The notes: generated from the letters alone by a model not told the origin. A stretch of 36,991 bases of DNA from Variovorax sp. (GCA_004210915.1 SEGS01000077.1:1-36991); one strand, 5' to 3'. Positions 1 through 8,631 are shown, numbered from the stretch's first letter. Translations and numbers: made by a program.

Positions 1-1424
1 ATGAAGCGCTCGGCGTTCTTCAGCGTCTGGCGGCGCCGGTAGTTGTCGGGCACCTTGGCGAGCATGCTTTGCGTCACCTCGATGTAGAAGCCGTGCACGC
101 GGTTGAACTGCACGCGCAGATTGGCGATGCCGGTGCGCTCGCGCTCCTGCACTTCGAGCGCGAGCAGGAAGTCGTCGCAGTTCTCGCTGATCGCGCGCAG
201 CTCGTCGAGCTCGGCGTCGTGGCCCGTGGCAATGACGCCGCCGTCGCGCACCAGCGCCGAGGGCTCAGGGTGGATCGCGCGCGTCAGCAGCTCGGCGCAG
301 CTCGGCGGCGAGGCCAGAGCTTCCGAGATCTGGCCCAGAAGCGCCGCCGAGGCCGGCAGCGCGGGCGCAAGTTGCGCCGATCTGGAGAGCGCCTGGCATA
401 GCGCGACCAGTTCGCGCGGCCGTACCTGCCGCAGCGCGATGCGCGCTGCGATGCGCTCCACGTCGCTCGTGTTCTTCAGCTGATCGCGCAGCGCGCGCCA
501 CGGCGGGGCCGTGCTGCCAGGCGCAGGGGTCTGCAACGCGCCGATGGCGTCGAGCCGCGCCTGCGCTTCATGGCGCTCACGGCGCGGCGCGAGCAGCCAG
601 CGCTTGAGCAGTCGACTGCCCATGCCCGTCATGCAGGTGTCGAGCAGCGAGAAGAGCGTGGGCGAATCCTCGCCACGCAGCGTTTGCACGAGTTCGAGGT
701 TGCGGCGCGTGGTCGGCGGCAGTTCGATCAGTTCGCCGTCGCGCTCGACAGACAGCTTCTGCACATGCGTGAGCGCGCGGCCCTGCGTGTGCTCGGCGTA
801 GCCCAGCAGCGCGGCGGCGGCGGCATGCGCGTTCGGCAGGCCCTCGGCGTTCCACGCAGCGAGGCTCTTGTAGAGCAGCTCGCTCGGCGCGATGCGCGCG
901 ATCCACGCTTCGAGCGCGTCGGCCGGGCACTCGGCCAGCCGCAGCTCGGCCCCCGTGACGCTGAGCCAGGCCAGCCCGACGAAATTGCGCGCGCCCGCGT
1001 GCACCGCGAGCAGCAGCGATTCGCTCTTGTCGTGGAGCAATTCGGCATCGGTCAGCGTGCCGGGCGTGACCACGCGCATCACCTTGCGCTCGACCGGGCC
1101 CTTGCCCGCGCCCACCTCGCCGACCTGTTCGCAAATCGCCACCGATTCGCCGAGCTTGATGAGCCGCGCGAGGTAGGTGTCCAGCGAATGGAAGGGCACG
1201 CCGCACATCACCACCGGCGCGCCGGCCGACTGGCCGCGTTGCGTGAGCGTGATGTCGAGCAGGCGCGCAGCCTTCTCGGCATCGGCCCAGAACAGCTCGT
1301 AGAAATCGCCCATCCGGTAGAAGAGCAGCGTGTCCGGGTGGTCGGCTTTGAGGCGCAGGTACTGCGCCATCATGGGCGTGTGCGCCGAAAGATCGGCTGC
1401 AGCAGGAGGCGGTGTCATCAGCAT
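1..1424 (-). CDS. mutS: DNA mismatch repair ATPase MutS, N-terminal part (cut by window edge)
   Basis: MutS recognises mispaired and looped-out bases and starts methyl-directed mismatch repair in the cytoplasm. About 474 codons are present, read toward position 1, with no stop before the edge. The N-terminal mismatch-recognition domain is clear: near residue 35 there is [11 protein letters not shown], containing the Phe-x-Glu wedge that contacts the mismatch, followed by [15 protein letters not shown] and VTPGTLTD. Connector and lever-region sequence follows (for example [19 protein letters not shown] and GFYIEVTQ). The ATPase domain lies outside the window. Two in-frame ATG codons (1424 and 1418) open the gene; neither has a good Shine-Dalgarno sequence, and the outer one is used here. 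The call is secure from the motifs. Confidence 0.95.
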   Translation of the reverse strand, partial: MLMTPPPAAADLSAHTPMMAQYLRLKADHPDTLLFYRMGDFYELFWADAEKAARLLDITLTQRGQSAGAPVVMCGVPFHSLDTYLARLIKLGESVAICEQVGEVGAGKGPVERKVMRVVTPGTLTDAELLHDKSESLLLAVHAGARNFVGLAWLSVTGAELRLAECPADALEAWIARIAPSELLYKSLAAWNAEGLPNAHAAAAALLGYAEHTQGRALTHVQKLSVERDGELIELPPTTRRNLELVQTLRGEDSPTLFSLLDTCMTGMGSRLLKRWLLAPRRERHEAQARLDAIGALQTPAPGSTAPPWRALRDQLKNTSDVERIAARIALRQVRPRELVALCQALSRSAQLAPALPASAALLGQISEALASPPSCAELLTRAIHPEPSALVRDGGVIATGHDAELDELRAISENCDDFLLALEVQERERTGIANLRVQFNRVHGFYIEVTQSMLAKVPDNYRRRQTLKNAERF

Positions 1425-1564
1425 GTGGCGCTGATTTTCGCCCGGATCAGGCGGCGATCCGTTCGGCCTGCTGGGCAATGAAGTCGGTCACCGCCGGGCC
1501 AGCGCCACGCTGCCGTTGGACGCTCGCGCAGACGTGCGCGCGTGCGTCGGGCGAGCCCGAACAA

Positions 1565-2080
1565 TCAGACTTCGCCGCGTCGGCGGCGCGCCACGCGCAC
1601 GGCGTCGACCCAGGTGTCGATGTTGAAGCGCTGGCCGGTGTCGGCGATGCGCGCGGCGACGATGGCATGCAGGGGCAGCCGCCAGTTCTCGCCCGGCAGA
1701 TCGCCGTGCCCGACGATGAATTTCTTGCGAACGTCGAGGTGCTCGACGCGCATCACGCACTCGGCCTTCTTGCCCGTGGGGCTGATGTAGCGCAGGCGTA
1801 CCTTGGGCTTCTCGTCGACGATGGCGTGCTCGCCCTTGCCCTGCAGGAACCATTCCGGGAGCGTGTCCGGCGCCTCGTCGGTGTGGGTGCCGAGGCTGCC
1901 GCGCACCGTGGGAATTTCTAGGGGAACGTGGCCGGAGCGCACGCGCGCCGCATTGATGAGCCTGATCTTCTCGCGCCGCGAGGCCTGCTGGTGCCAAACC
2001 ACGCTCGCCAGCAGGGCCGCCGCCAGCGCCGCGAGCATCCACAGCGCGATGCGCTGCCATTCCGATAAATCGCTGTCCAT
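1565..2080 (-). CDS. Small membrane-anchored protein with WYL-like C-terminal domain
   Basis: This is a 171-residue protein of unknown function. Residues about 9-28 form one hydrophobic segment (WMLAALAAALLASVVW) followed by a basic stretch (RREK), so the C-terminus is probably cytoplasmic. The last 75 residues (VRLRYISPTGKK, then HLDVRKKFIVGHGDL, then WRLPLHAIVAARIADTGQRF) have the spacing of a WYL-type domain, the SH3-like fold that senses ligands or nucleic acid in many regulators. No helix-turn-helix is present. The ATG at 2080 is chosen because GGGA lies 8 bases upstream; a GTG at 2122 would add 14 residues but its purine tract abuts the start codon. Existence of the gene is likely; the WYL link is an inference from pattern only. 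Confidence 0.6.
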   Translation of the reverse strand: MDSDLSEWQRIALWMLAALAAALLASVVWHQQASRREKIRLINAARVRSGHVPLEIPTVRGSLGTHTDEAPDTLPEWFLQGKGEHAIVDEKPKVRLRYISPTGKKAECVMRVEHLDVRKKFIVGHGDLPGENWRLPLHAIVAARIADTGQRFNIDTWVDAVRVARRRRGEV

Positions 2081-2161
2081 GACGTCGATCCCGGTCAGGG
2101 CTTGTAGCCCTTTGGTACTCACTCCCTGGTCGGCGGATTCTGGTCGGAAGTACGGCCAGGG

Positions 2162-2995
2162 TCAATCGTCGTGGGTGTCGTGGGTGGCCGCGGCGCCCCG
2201 GCGCCAGTAGCCCGAGGCGCGCACCCATTTGGGGTTGGCACCGCGTTCTGAGACCAGGTGCGCACGCAGGGCCTTGGCGGCGGCCGACTCGCAGCCCACC
2301 CACGCGTGAAAGTCGCCGACGGGCATCGTCAGCTTCTGCAGAGCTTCGAGCAGGCCGCTGGTGCTGCCCGGTTCGGCGCCGCGGCGGTGCACCCACTGCA
2401 GGCCGAGGTCAGCGCGCGTGGGCATGGGCACTTCGTCGGCTTCGCTGTCGACTTCGGCCAGTACCACCACGCGCGCGCCCACGGGCAGTTCCGCCAGCCG
2501 GCGCGCAATCGCGGGAAGCGCGGTGTCGTCGCCGATCAGCAGGTGCCAGTCGAATTCGGTGGGCACGATGAAGGAACCGCGTGGCCCGCCCACGCCGAGC
2601 GCATCGCCCGGTTGGGCGCGTTCGGCCCATGCGGTCGCGGGGCCGGCCTCGTGCAGCGCGAAGTCGATCTCCAGCGTGCCGGCGGCTGCATCGTGGCGGC
2701 GCGGCGTGTAGTCGCGCATCGTCGGCTTGGGGCCTTCGGGCCACGATGGCCCGTCGGGCCCAACCGTCGGCATCGGCAACGCGCCGGTGACGGGGTCGGG
2801 GAAGAACAGCTTGGCGTGATCGTCAAAGCCCGGGCTATGAAAACCTTCGAGCGCGTCGCCGCCGAGGGTGACGCGCACGAGGTGCGGCGTCACGCGTTCG
2901 ACGGCGCGCACCTCGAGTCGTCTGAAGCGCAGTTCATGACGCACGCGGCGCGGCGTGCGGTCGGGGATGGTGGTGTCGGATGGGGTGTCGGTCAT
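2162..2995 (-). CDS. Siderophore-interacting protein (ferric-siderophore reductase, SIP/ViuB family)
   Basis: SIP-family flavoproteins reduce Fe(III)-siderophore complexes in the cytoplasm to release Fe(II). The 277-residue protein has the family layout: an N-terminal FAD-binding barrel (VRVTLGGDALEGF, then RDYTPRRHD, the RxYT flavin-binding motif, near residue 95), and a C-terminal NAD(P)H domain with GDDTALPAIARRLAELP near residue 152 and the terminal ASGYWRRG signature. Length is normal. The ATG has GGAG eight bases upstream. No siderophore receptor or biosynthesis gene lies beside it, so it stands alone as an iron-release enzyme, presumably iron-regulated, though I see no clear Fur box. 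The 206-base gap upstream holds GC-rich short repeats and a hairpin but no gene. Confidence 0.88.
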   Translation of the reverse strand: MTDTPSDTTIPDRTPRRVRHELRFRRLEVRAVERVTPHLVRVTLGGDALEGFHSPGFDDHAKLFFPDPVTGALPMPTVGPDGPSWPEGPKPTMRDYTPRRHDAAAGTLEIDFALHEAGPATAWAERAQPGDALGVGGPRGSFIVPTEFDWHLLIGDDTALPAIARRLAELPVGARVVVLAEVDSEADEVPMPTRADLGLQWVHRRGAEPGSTSGLLEALQKLTMPVGDFHAWVGCESAAAKALRAHLVSERGANPKWVRASGYWRRGAAATHDTHDD

Positions 2996-3138
2996 GGGAG
3001 GTGCTCCAGAGCGCGGGCGGCAGGTTGCACGTCGCGGACCGCGGACCGCGGGGTTCGGGCCCGTGTCCGCGCCGTGCGAGCCGAACGCATCCGTACGTTA
3101 CCAGCCGCATGGATTGGCTTGCATGACCCGCCCGCATT

Positions 3139-3170
3139 GGCCCCGGCTGGGCCTGGACACAGCCGGGGCC
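3139..3170 (-). terminator. Strong GC hairpin downstream of the FAD oxidoreductase gene
   Basis: A perfect 11-bp stem, GGCCCCGGCTG (3139-3149) and CAGCCGGGGCC (3160-3170), encloses a 10-base loop, 31 bases past the stop codon of the oxidoreductase gene. There is no U-tract on either strand, so it is not a classical intrinsic terminator. It may protect the 3' end or act with Rho. Confidence 0.4.
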
Positions 3171-3201
3171 GCCCAGCGACCCCGCGCGCGCCCCGACCTC
3201 T

Positions 3202-4614
3202 TTACATGGTGCCCTTGACCTCTTCGCCGTGCAGCGGCATCCCCAGTTCGCGCAGCTTCTGCTGCACCACATCGACCGGCACCTGCCGCACGTTGACGCC
3301 ACGGTCGATCGCCACCGCAGCGGCAATGCCAGCCGCTTGGCCCGTCGCCATGCAGGCCGGCATGTTGCGGGAGCGCGCATGCGCGGCGTGGTCGGCCGAG
3401 ATGCAGCGGCCCGCGACGAGCAATTGCTCCACGCCCATGGGCAACAGCGTCCGGTACGGAATTTCGTAAGGACGCAGGCCCTGGAAGTCGACGTCCGCGC
3501 CCTTGGGATCGTGGATGTCGAGCGCCGATGCGTCGGCCGCGATGCTGTCGTCGAAATGCGTGCCTTCGACCGAGTCCTTGCCCGAGAGGGTGTACTCGCC
3601 AATGATGTGCCGCGTCTCGCGCACGCCCAGCACCGGGGCGATCGCCTCGATGCGCGCGTTCTCGAAGCCGGGAATCATCTCGCGCAGATAGCGCGCCACG
3701 CCCTCGATCTGGCGATAGCACTCCAGCACGGCCGCGGTGAACTGCACGGGATCGAAAACATCCACATCAGTGACCCGGGTGCCGTTGACGTACATCCGGC
3801 CATCGGCGGTCTTCAGCGTGATGTTGTCGCGTTGCAGCTGGATGCCCGTCTTTTCCTGCCAGCTGCGCAGGGACTGGTTGAAGCCGGTCAGCCACAGGCC
3901 GTAGTCGAGTCCTTCAGGCGTGGCGGGGATCGCGCGCGCAGGCACGTCGTCGGTGGTCTTGGCCCATTCGGCCAGGCGCACCAGATCCACGCGGTCCATC
4001 GTGAAATACATCGAGACCGGCTGCATGGTCCGGGCCTCACCGCCTGCGCCCATCACGAAGGGCGCGCCGGCACGCGTGGCGATGTCGGCATCGGCCGAGC
4101 AGTCGATGACCACTTGGCCGGCGATGAATTGCCGGCCGGTCTTGCTCTCGACGATCACGCCCTTGACGGTGTCGCCCTCGAGCACCGGCGTCGAGACCAC
4201 GGTCTCGAACAGGATCTGCACGCCGGCCTCGGCGCACAGGCGCGTCAGCAGCATCTTCATGAGCTCGGGGTCGCAGGGCGAGGCGATCTTCACGCCGCCG
4301 GTCTTGACCACGGCCATGTAGTCGTCGCCGGCACCACCCGCCGAGCGGGCGAGGTTCCACACCTCGAGCGGCAGTCCGCCCACCAGGGCGCCCGATGGCT
4401 TGGTGTTGAGCCCCAGCGTGAGGTTGCCACCGAGCGAGCCGAAGCGCTCGATCATCACCACGCGTTTGCCCTGGCGTGCCGCGGAGATGGCTGCAAAGGG
4501 ACCCGTGGTGCCGCCGCCGACGACGATCACGTCGGTCTCCATCAGCAACGGTGTTTCGCGTGCGGGTTCGGTGATGGTCTTCGGTGCTTGATTCATTGCT
4601 TGTGTCATCTTCAT
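3202..4614 (-). CDS. FAD-dependent oxidoreductase (FAD_oxidored family)
   Basis: A 470-residue flavoprotein of unknown substrate. The N-terminal Rossmann motif reads VVGGGTTGPFAAISAARQG, followed by an acidic ribose-binding position in MIERFGSLGGN, the hallmark start of the FAD_oxidored (PF12831-like) group. VVIDCSADADIATRAGAPF near residue 170 and the C-terminal LLVAGRCISADHAAHAR and GQAAGIAAAVA segments complete the FAD site. The start is set at the ATG that overlaps the stop of the upstream receptor gene by four bases (ATGA), implying translational coupling; an ATG six bases later is also possible. The partners, a Bug receptor and a GntR regulator, suggest oxidation of an imported organic acid or aromatic compound. 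That role is inferred from context. Confidence 0.85.
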   Translation of the reverse strand: MKMTQAMNQAPKTITEPARETPLLMETDVIVVGGGTTGPFAAISAARQGKRVVMIERFGSLGGNLTLGLNTKPSGALVGGLPLEVWNLARSAGGAGDDYMAVVKTGGVKIASPCDPELMKMLLTRLCAEAGVQILFETVVSTPVLEGDTVKGVIVESKTGRQFIAGQVVIDCSADADIATRAGAPFVMGAGGEARTMQPVSMYFTMDRVDLVRLAEWAKTTDDVPARAIPATPEGLDYGLWLTGFNQSLRSWQEKTGIQLQRDNITLKTADGRMYVNGTRVTDVDVFDPVQFTAAVLECYRQIEGVARYLREMIPGFENARIEAIAPVLGVRETRHIIGEYTLSGKDSVEGTHFDDSIAADASALDIHDPKGADVDFQGLRPYEIPYRTLLPMGVEQLLVAGRCISADHAAHARSRNMPACMATGQAAGIAAAVAIDRGVNVRQVPVDVVQQKLRELGMPLHGEEVKGTM

Positions 4615-5573
4615 TCCAGTTCGATCTTGGCCTGCTGAACCACAGGCTTCCATTTGCTGATTTCCTTGGCCATGAACTGGCCAAACTCCTCGGGCTTGTC
4701 GGCCACCACGGTGGCGCCCATCGCCGACAGCCGCTGCTCGATGTCGGGCGTCTTGAGCACGGCGACGACTTCCCGGTTGAGCTTGTCGACGATGGATTGG
4801 GGCGTTCCGGCGGGCGCGAGCAAGCCGAACCAGGCCGTAGCCTCGAAGTTGGGATAGCCCGACTCCGCCATGGTCGGCACGTCAGGCAGCGCCGCGGCGC
4901 GGGTCTTCGTGGTGACGGCCAGCGCACGCAGGTTGTTCTGCCGAACGTGCGGCGCCACCGGCACGATGTTGTCGAACATGATGTCGACCGATCCGCCCAT
5001 CAGATCGACGTGCGCGGGCGGGCTTCCCTTGTACGGCACATGCAGCATGTCGACATTGGCCAGCGACTTGAAGAGCTCCCCCGACAGCTGGTGCGACGTA
5101 CCCGGACCCGACGAGGCGAAGGTGAGCTTGCCCGGATCCTTTTTGGCCAGCGCGACCAGCTCCCCGACGTTCTTCGCCGGCAGGTTGGTGCGCGTGACCA
5201 GGACCAGCGGCGTGATGGTCATGAGTGTGATCGGCGCAAAGTCGGTCGCCGGGTCGAAAGGCAGCTTCCTGTAGACGTGCTTGCTGATCGGCAGCGCGGC
5301 GGTGGCCATCGTGAGCGTGTAGCCGTCGGGGGCGGCCTTGGCGCCGATGTCCGTTCCGATATTGCCGCCTGCACCGGGGCGGTTGTCCACCACCACGGGC
5401 TGGCCCAGCGACTTGCTCAGGCGCTCGCCGACCAGGCGGGCGATGGTGTCGGAGGCCTGCCCGCCGGGGTAGGGGACGATGATCTTGATCGGCTTGTTGG
5501 GGTAGTCCTGCGCGCTGGCGATCATGGGCGCGAGGGCCATCGCGGTGGCGACGGCAAGGAAGGCTTGCTTCAT
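4611..5573 (-). CDS. Bug-family (TctC-like) periplasmic solute-binding receptor
   Basis: Bug receptors bind small carboxylates in the periplasm, sometimes for tripartite tricarboxylate transporters, but are most often encoded far from any transporter, as here. The 320-residue protein begins with a Sec signal peptide with likely cleavage after ASA (residue 21). The mature start YPNKPIKIIVPYPGGQASDTI is the family signature, with the ligand loop GGQASD. Later segments ATRTNLPAKNV-like, FASSGPGTSHQLSGELF and HVPYKGSPPAHVDLMGG are typical. The gene lies 90 bases after the GntR gene and overlaps the next gene by four bases, so the three probably form one operon. A purine-rich GGAG sits before the start codon. 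The ligand is unknown. Confidence 0.93.
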   Translation of the reverse strand: MKQAFLAVATAMALAPMIASAQDYPNKPIKIIVPYPGGQASDTIARLVGERLSKSLGQPVVVDNRPGAGGNIGTDIGAKAAPDGYTLTMATAALPISKHVYRKLPFDPATDFAPITLMTITPLVLVTRTNLPAKNVGELVALAKKDPGKLTFASSGPGTSHQLSGELFKSLANVDMLHVPYKGSPPAHVDLMGGSVDIMFDNIVPVAPHVRQNNLRALAVTTKTRAAALPDVPTMAESGYPNFEATAWFGLLAPAGTPQSIVDKLNREVVAVLKTPDIEQRLSAMGATVVADKPEEFGQFMAKEISKWKPVVQQAKIELE

Positions 5574-5663
5574 ATCGGTTGTCTCCGTTTTTTCGAGGGG
5601 CCGTCGTAACGGCGAGGCACAGCAGGAACGCGCGTGGTGAGGCCGCGCGAACGTCCAGGTCGG

Positions 5664-6332
5664 TCAGGCCGCCTGCTGGATGGAAAACGCGTCGGGCACA
5701 CAGGCCCGGAGCGTCGTCTCATAGGAACGCCGCACGTGTTCGGCGGCGAGCAACTGGGCGCGAACATCGTCTCTGGCCTTCACGGCTTCGAAGATGGCGC
5801 GGTGGTCGCGAACGGCGGCCAGTCGGCGAATGGCATCGGCTTGCGCCACGGTGCGGCGCGACAGCACGATCTGCGCGTTGAGCGAATCCAGCATGGTCGC
5901 GAGCCGCGTGTTGCGTGCTGCCTTGATCAGCACCGAGTGGAAGTCGTGTCCGACCTGCGCCCATTTCGCATCGTTCTTTTCGCGCTCGTAGCGGATGCAC
6001 AGGCGCTCGAGCTCTGCGATCTCGGCCGGCGTGGCACGCAAGGCTGCGTAGCGGGTCGCGCTGGCTTCGAGCACCTCGCGCAGCTCGAAGAACTCGCGCA
6101 GGTCTTCCAGCGAACGGCGCGGAACGGCGTAGCCACGCGACGGAAGTTCTTCGAGGTAGCCATCCCGGGTCAGCAGCTTCAACGCTTCACGGACAGGCGT
6201 GCGGCTCATGCCCAGGCGCTCGGCCAGATGGATCTCGTAGAGCGCCTCGCCGGCGGGCAGAAGCCCCTGCACGATCTCTTCGCGCAGCTGTTCGTAGGCG
6301 CGGGAGGTCAGCCCTTCGGTCTTGATCGTCAT
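5664..6332 (-). CDS. GntR-family regulator with FCD ligand-binding domain
   Basis: A 222-residue transcription factor of the FadR/VanR class. The N-terminal winged helix covers residues about 8-72 (AYEQLREEIVQGLLPAGEAL, then HLAERLGMSRTPVREALKLL, the recognition helix). The C-terminal all-helical FCD domain includes FFELREVLEASATRYAA and HDFHSVLIKAARN, where Asp and His positions usually hold a metal near the effector. It heads the unit receptor -> oxidoreductase and probably represses it until the substrate appears. A perfect palindrome 12 bases upstream of its ATG is the natural operator candidate, implying autoregulation. The divergent two-component operon starts 137 bases away. Confidence 0.92.
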   Translation of the reverse strand: MTIKTEGLTSRAYEQLREEIVQGLLPAGEALYEIHLAERLGMSRTPVREALKLLTRDGYLEELPSRGYAVPRRSLEDLREFFELREVLEASATRYAALRATPAEIAELERLCIRYEREKNDAKWAQVGHDFHSVLIKAARNTRLATMLDSLNAQIVLSRRTVAQADAIRRLAAVRDHRAIFEAVKARDDVRAQLLAAEHVRRSYETTLRACVPDAFSIQQAA

Positions 6333-6344
6333 TTGAGTATTCGT

Positions 6345-6356
6345 TGTGTATACACA
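6345..6356. promoter_or_regulatory. Palindromic operator candidate for the GntR regulator
   Basis: TGTGTATACACA is a perfect 12-bp palindrome lying 12 bases upstream of the GntR gene start. FCD-type GntR regulators commonly bind short palindromes with a TGTATAC-like core, so autorepression is a reasonable inference. It sits downstream of the predicted promoter, where bound protein would block transcription. Confidence 0.6.
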
Positions 6357-6364
6357 GAGTCGAC

Positions 6365-6393
6365 ATCGTGGCGCAAAGGTTAAACAGTGTCAA
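6365..6393 (-). promoter_or_regulatory. Possible sigma70 promoter of the GntR operon
   Basis: Reading the minus strand, TTGACA (6393-6388) is a perfect -35 hexamer, followed after 17 bases by CACGAT (6370-6365), a weak -10 with three of six matches. Start of transcription would fall just before the TGTGTATACACA palindrome. The weak -10 keeps confidence low. Confidence 0.3.
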
Positions 6394-6469
6394 CAGGGAC
6401 ACCACCCACCTCGGAGCGGCCGCGATGCCGCCTCAGATTCGCTTCAGCCCGGTGCGATAGCCTCGCGCG

Positions 6470-7129
6470 ATGCGCATCCTTCTCGTCGAAGACGATCCCT
6501 CCCTCGGTCAGACGCTCCAGTCCTGGTTGCAGCTCGACGGCTACGCGGTCGACTGGGTCCGGCGCGGCGACCAGGCCGACACCGCGCTGCGAACGCACGA
6601 CTACCAGTGCCTCCTGCTCGACCGCGGCCTGCCGGGCTTGAGCGGCGAAGCCGTACTGGCGGCACTGCGCACGCGCGGCGCGGCCATTCCCGTGATCGTC
6701 ATCACGGCGCGCGACACGCTGCAGGACCGCGTCGAAGGCCTCGACCTGGGCGCCGACGATTACTTGGTCAAGCCCTTCGACCTGGAAGAGCTTTCGGCGC
6801 GCATCCGCGCAGCACTTCGCCGCGAGGCGCGGGCGCCTGCCCCGACCCTGCGGCATGGGGAGGTCGAACTCGATCCCGCAGGCAAACGCGTGACGCGCAA
6901 CGGCGAGCCCGTGGCCCTGACGGCACGCGAATTCGCGGTGCTGCACGCGCTGATGCGGCGCAGTGGCCACGTGCTGAGCCGCGCGCAGCTCGAAGACGCG
7001 CTCTACGGGTGGGGCGAGGAAGTGGAGAGCAACGCGATCGAGGTGCACGTCTACAACTTGCGCAAGAAGCTCGGCAGCAAGTTCATCACCACCGTGCGCC
7101 ACCACGGCTACGGCCTGGGTCCTGCGTGA
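6470..7129 (+). CDS. OmpR-family response regulator, QseB/PmrA-like
   Basis: A 219-residue response regulator. The receiver domain shows the acidic pocket (VEDD, residues 6-9), phosphoacceptor Asp51 in LLLDRGLPG, the switch Thr in VIVITARDT and the conserved Lys in LVKPFD. The C-terminal winged helix (from about residue 125) has LTAREFAVLHALMRRSGHVL and the wing segment NAIEVHVYNLRKKLG, typical of QseB/PmrA/BasR. Its stop overlaps the kinase start by one base (TGATG), so the pair is translationally coupled. It should bind direct repeats near membrane- or stress-response genes; the adjacent BOF gene is a likely target. The exact orthologue (QseB or PmrA) cannot be fixed from sequence alone. 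Confidence 0.93.
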   Translation: MRILLVEDDPSLGQTLQSWLQLDGYAVDWVRRGDQADTALRTHDYQCLLLDRGLPGLSGEAVLAALRTRGAAIPVIVITARDTLQDRVEGLDLGADDYLVKPFDLEELSARIRAALRREARAPAPTLRHGEVELDPAGKRVTRNGEPVALTAREFAVLHALMRRSGHVLSRAQLEDALYGWGEEVESNAIEVHVYNLRKKLGSKFITTVRHHGYGLGPA

Positions 7130-8517
7130 TGCGCGCGGCGATCTCCCGCTGGCGCGCGCAACGACGGGCCGCGCGCGGCGCCTACTCGCTGCGGCGCCGG
7201 CTCATCGCGTGGGTGCTGGGCGCGAGCGTGTCGGTATGGGCCGTGAGCCTCGCCGTGGTGCTGCACGTGGCGTGGCGCGAGACCAGCGACGTCTTCGACG
7301 ACGCGCTGAAGGAGGGCGCGCGCCTCGTACTCGCGCTCGGCATCGAAGGCGAAGGCGGCGCCGCCACCGGCGCGGCCCGGCGGCTCGAAGAAGACAGGCT
7401 GGAGCTGCACTACCAGCTGGTGTCGACGGACGGCCGCGTGCTGCGCCGCGCCGAAAAAGCGCCTCAGCAGCCGTTCTCGAGCGCGTTCGACCAGGGCAAG
7501 GGTTTCGAGAACGTGTGGGTCGAGGGCCGCGCCTGGCGCGTCTATTTGCTGCGCGCCGAAGGGCAGGGGGTGCAGGTGCAGATCGGACAGCCGTGGGACG
7601 AGCGCGCCGAACTGCTCGAGGACATGGCCGAGGATCTGGCCTGGCCGATGCTCGGGCTGCTGTTGCTGCTGGGCGCCGTGTGCTGGTTCGCGATCCGTCG
7701 GCTGCTGCAGCCCATCGAGCGGACGGCGGGGCGCATTGCCGGCAAATCGCCGGACGACCTCGCGCCGGTCGATGCCAGCGACGAGCCGCGCGAGTTGCTG
7801 CCCATCGTGCACGCACTCAATCTCGTGCTCGGTCGCCTCGACCACGCGCTGCAGGCCGAGCGCCGCTTCACGGCCGACGCCGCGCACGAACTGCGCACGC
7901 CGCTGGCTGCACTGCGCATGCGCATCCAGCTGATGGAGCGGCAGCAGTCGCGCGACGGCGGCGCGCCGACGCCGCTGGACCTGCCCGGCTTGCGGCACGA
8001 AGTCGACCGCTGCACGGTGTTGACCGAAAGCCTGCTCGCACTGGCGCGGCTAGATCCGACGCGGCCCGATGCGGTGGTCAAGGAGCCTGTTGTGTTGGGC
8101 CCGCTGTTCGATCGCCTTGTTGGCGCGATGGCGCGTCCTGACGGCATGTCCATCCGCTTCGATGCACGCGATCTGGTACTGCAGGCCGACCCCACGCTGC
8201 TGGAGAGCGCGCTGCGCAACGTGATCGACAACGCGCTGCGCTACGGGTCGCCCGGCGGTCGCGTGCACGTCGAGGCCGAGCGCGCCGGGTCGCGCTTGCG
8301 CATCGCCGTCCGTGACGATGGCCCCGGCGTCGACGCCGCGGACCGCGCACGGCTGACCGAGCGCTTCTTCCGCGTGCTCGGCACCGGCGCCACCGGCAGC
8401 GGGCTGGGCCTGTCGATCGTCGCGCGCGTCGCGGCGCTGCACGGCGCCGAGCTGCGCTTCGAGTCCGGCCTCGACGGGCGCGGATTGGGTGTGGTGCTCG
8501 ACTTCCCCGCCACCTGA
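7129..8517 (+). CDS. Sensor histidine kinase, QseC/PmrB-like
   Basis: A 462-residue inner-membrane kinase that should phosphorylate the regulator encoded just upstream. A basic N-terminus precedes the first membrane helix (LIAWVLGASVSVWAVSLAVV), a roughly 130-residue periplasmic sensor follows, then a second helix (LAWPMLGLLLLLGAVCWFAI) and a short HAMP-like linker. The phosphoacceptor is His253 in DAAHELRTPLAALR. The ATP-binding domain has the N box RNVIDNALRYG, G1 DDGPGV and G2 GTGATGSGLGLSI. The ATG at 7129 shares one base with the preceding stop; any longer version would run back through the regulator gene in another frame. The signal it senses is unknown. Confidence 0.93.
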   Translation: MRAAISRWRAQRRAARGAYSLRRRLIAWVLGASVSVWAVSLAVVLHVAWRETSDVFDDALKEGARLVLALGIEGEGGAATGAARRLEEDRLELHYQLVSTDGRVLRRAEKAPQQPFSSAFDQGKGFENVWVEGRAWRVYLLRAEGQGVQVQIGQPWDERAELLEDMAEDLAWPMLGLLLLLGAVCWFAIRRLLQPIERTAGRIAGKSPDDLAPVDASDEPRELLPIVHALNLVLGRLDHALQAERRFTADAAHELRTPLAALRMRIQLMERQQSRDGGAPTPLDLPGLRHEVDRCTVLTESLLALARLDPTRPDAVVKEPVVLGPLFDRLVGAMARPDGMSIRFDARDLVLQADPTLLESALRNVIDNALRYGSPGGRVHVEAERAGSRLRIAVRDDGPGVDAADRARLTERFFRVLGTGATGSGLGLSIVARVAALHGAELRFESGLDGRGLGVVLDFPAT

Positions 8518-8575
8518 TCGGGTCGGGCGGCAGACATCAGAAAGCCTTCATCTTCGGCCGGTTCAATGGCGCCAT

Positions 8576-8602
8576 GGCTTCGCTGCACAGGGCAGCGAAG
8601 CC
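8576..8602 (+). other. Perfect hairpin between the kinase gene and the BOF gene
   Basis: GGCTTCGCTGC (8576-8586) and GCAGCGAAGCC (8592-8602) form an 11-bp perfect stem with a 5-base loop, starting 59 bases after the kinase stop and ending 29 bases before the BOF start codon. No U-run follows, so it may be an mRNA-stabilising or attenuating element that uncouples BOF expression from the two-component genes. Confidence 0.5.
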
Positions 8603-8631
8603 TGCCAACCTTCAACGACCGGAGTCACACC

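Noticed and set aside
1447..1564. Minus-strand end reading [15 protein letters not shown] before a stop, possibly the tail of a lost gene
   Set aside because: Only about 20 residues look protein-like and there is no recognisable family; too short to separate from chance. The gap between the WYL-like gene and mutS is otherwise empty.
3029..3050. Tandem GCGGACC repeats upstream of the siderophore-interacting protein gene
   Set aside because: Only two short units in very GC-rich DNA; not distinguishable from composition.
6346..7128. Upstream extension of the kinase reading frame to 6346
   Set aside because: It runs through the response regulator gene in another frame and is Arg/Pro-rich; the overlapping TGATG start at 7129 is far better.
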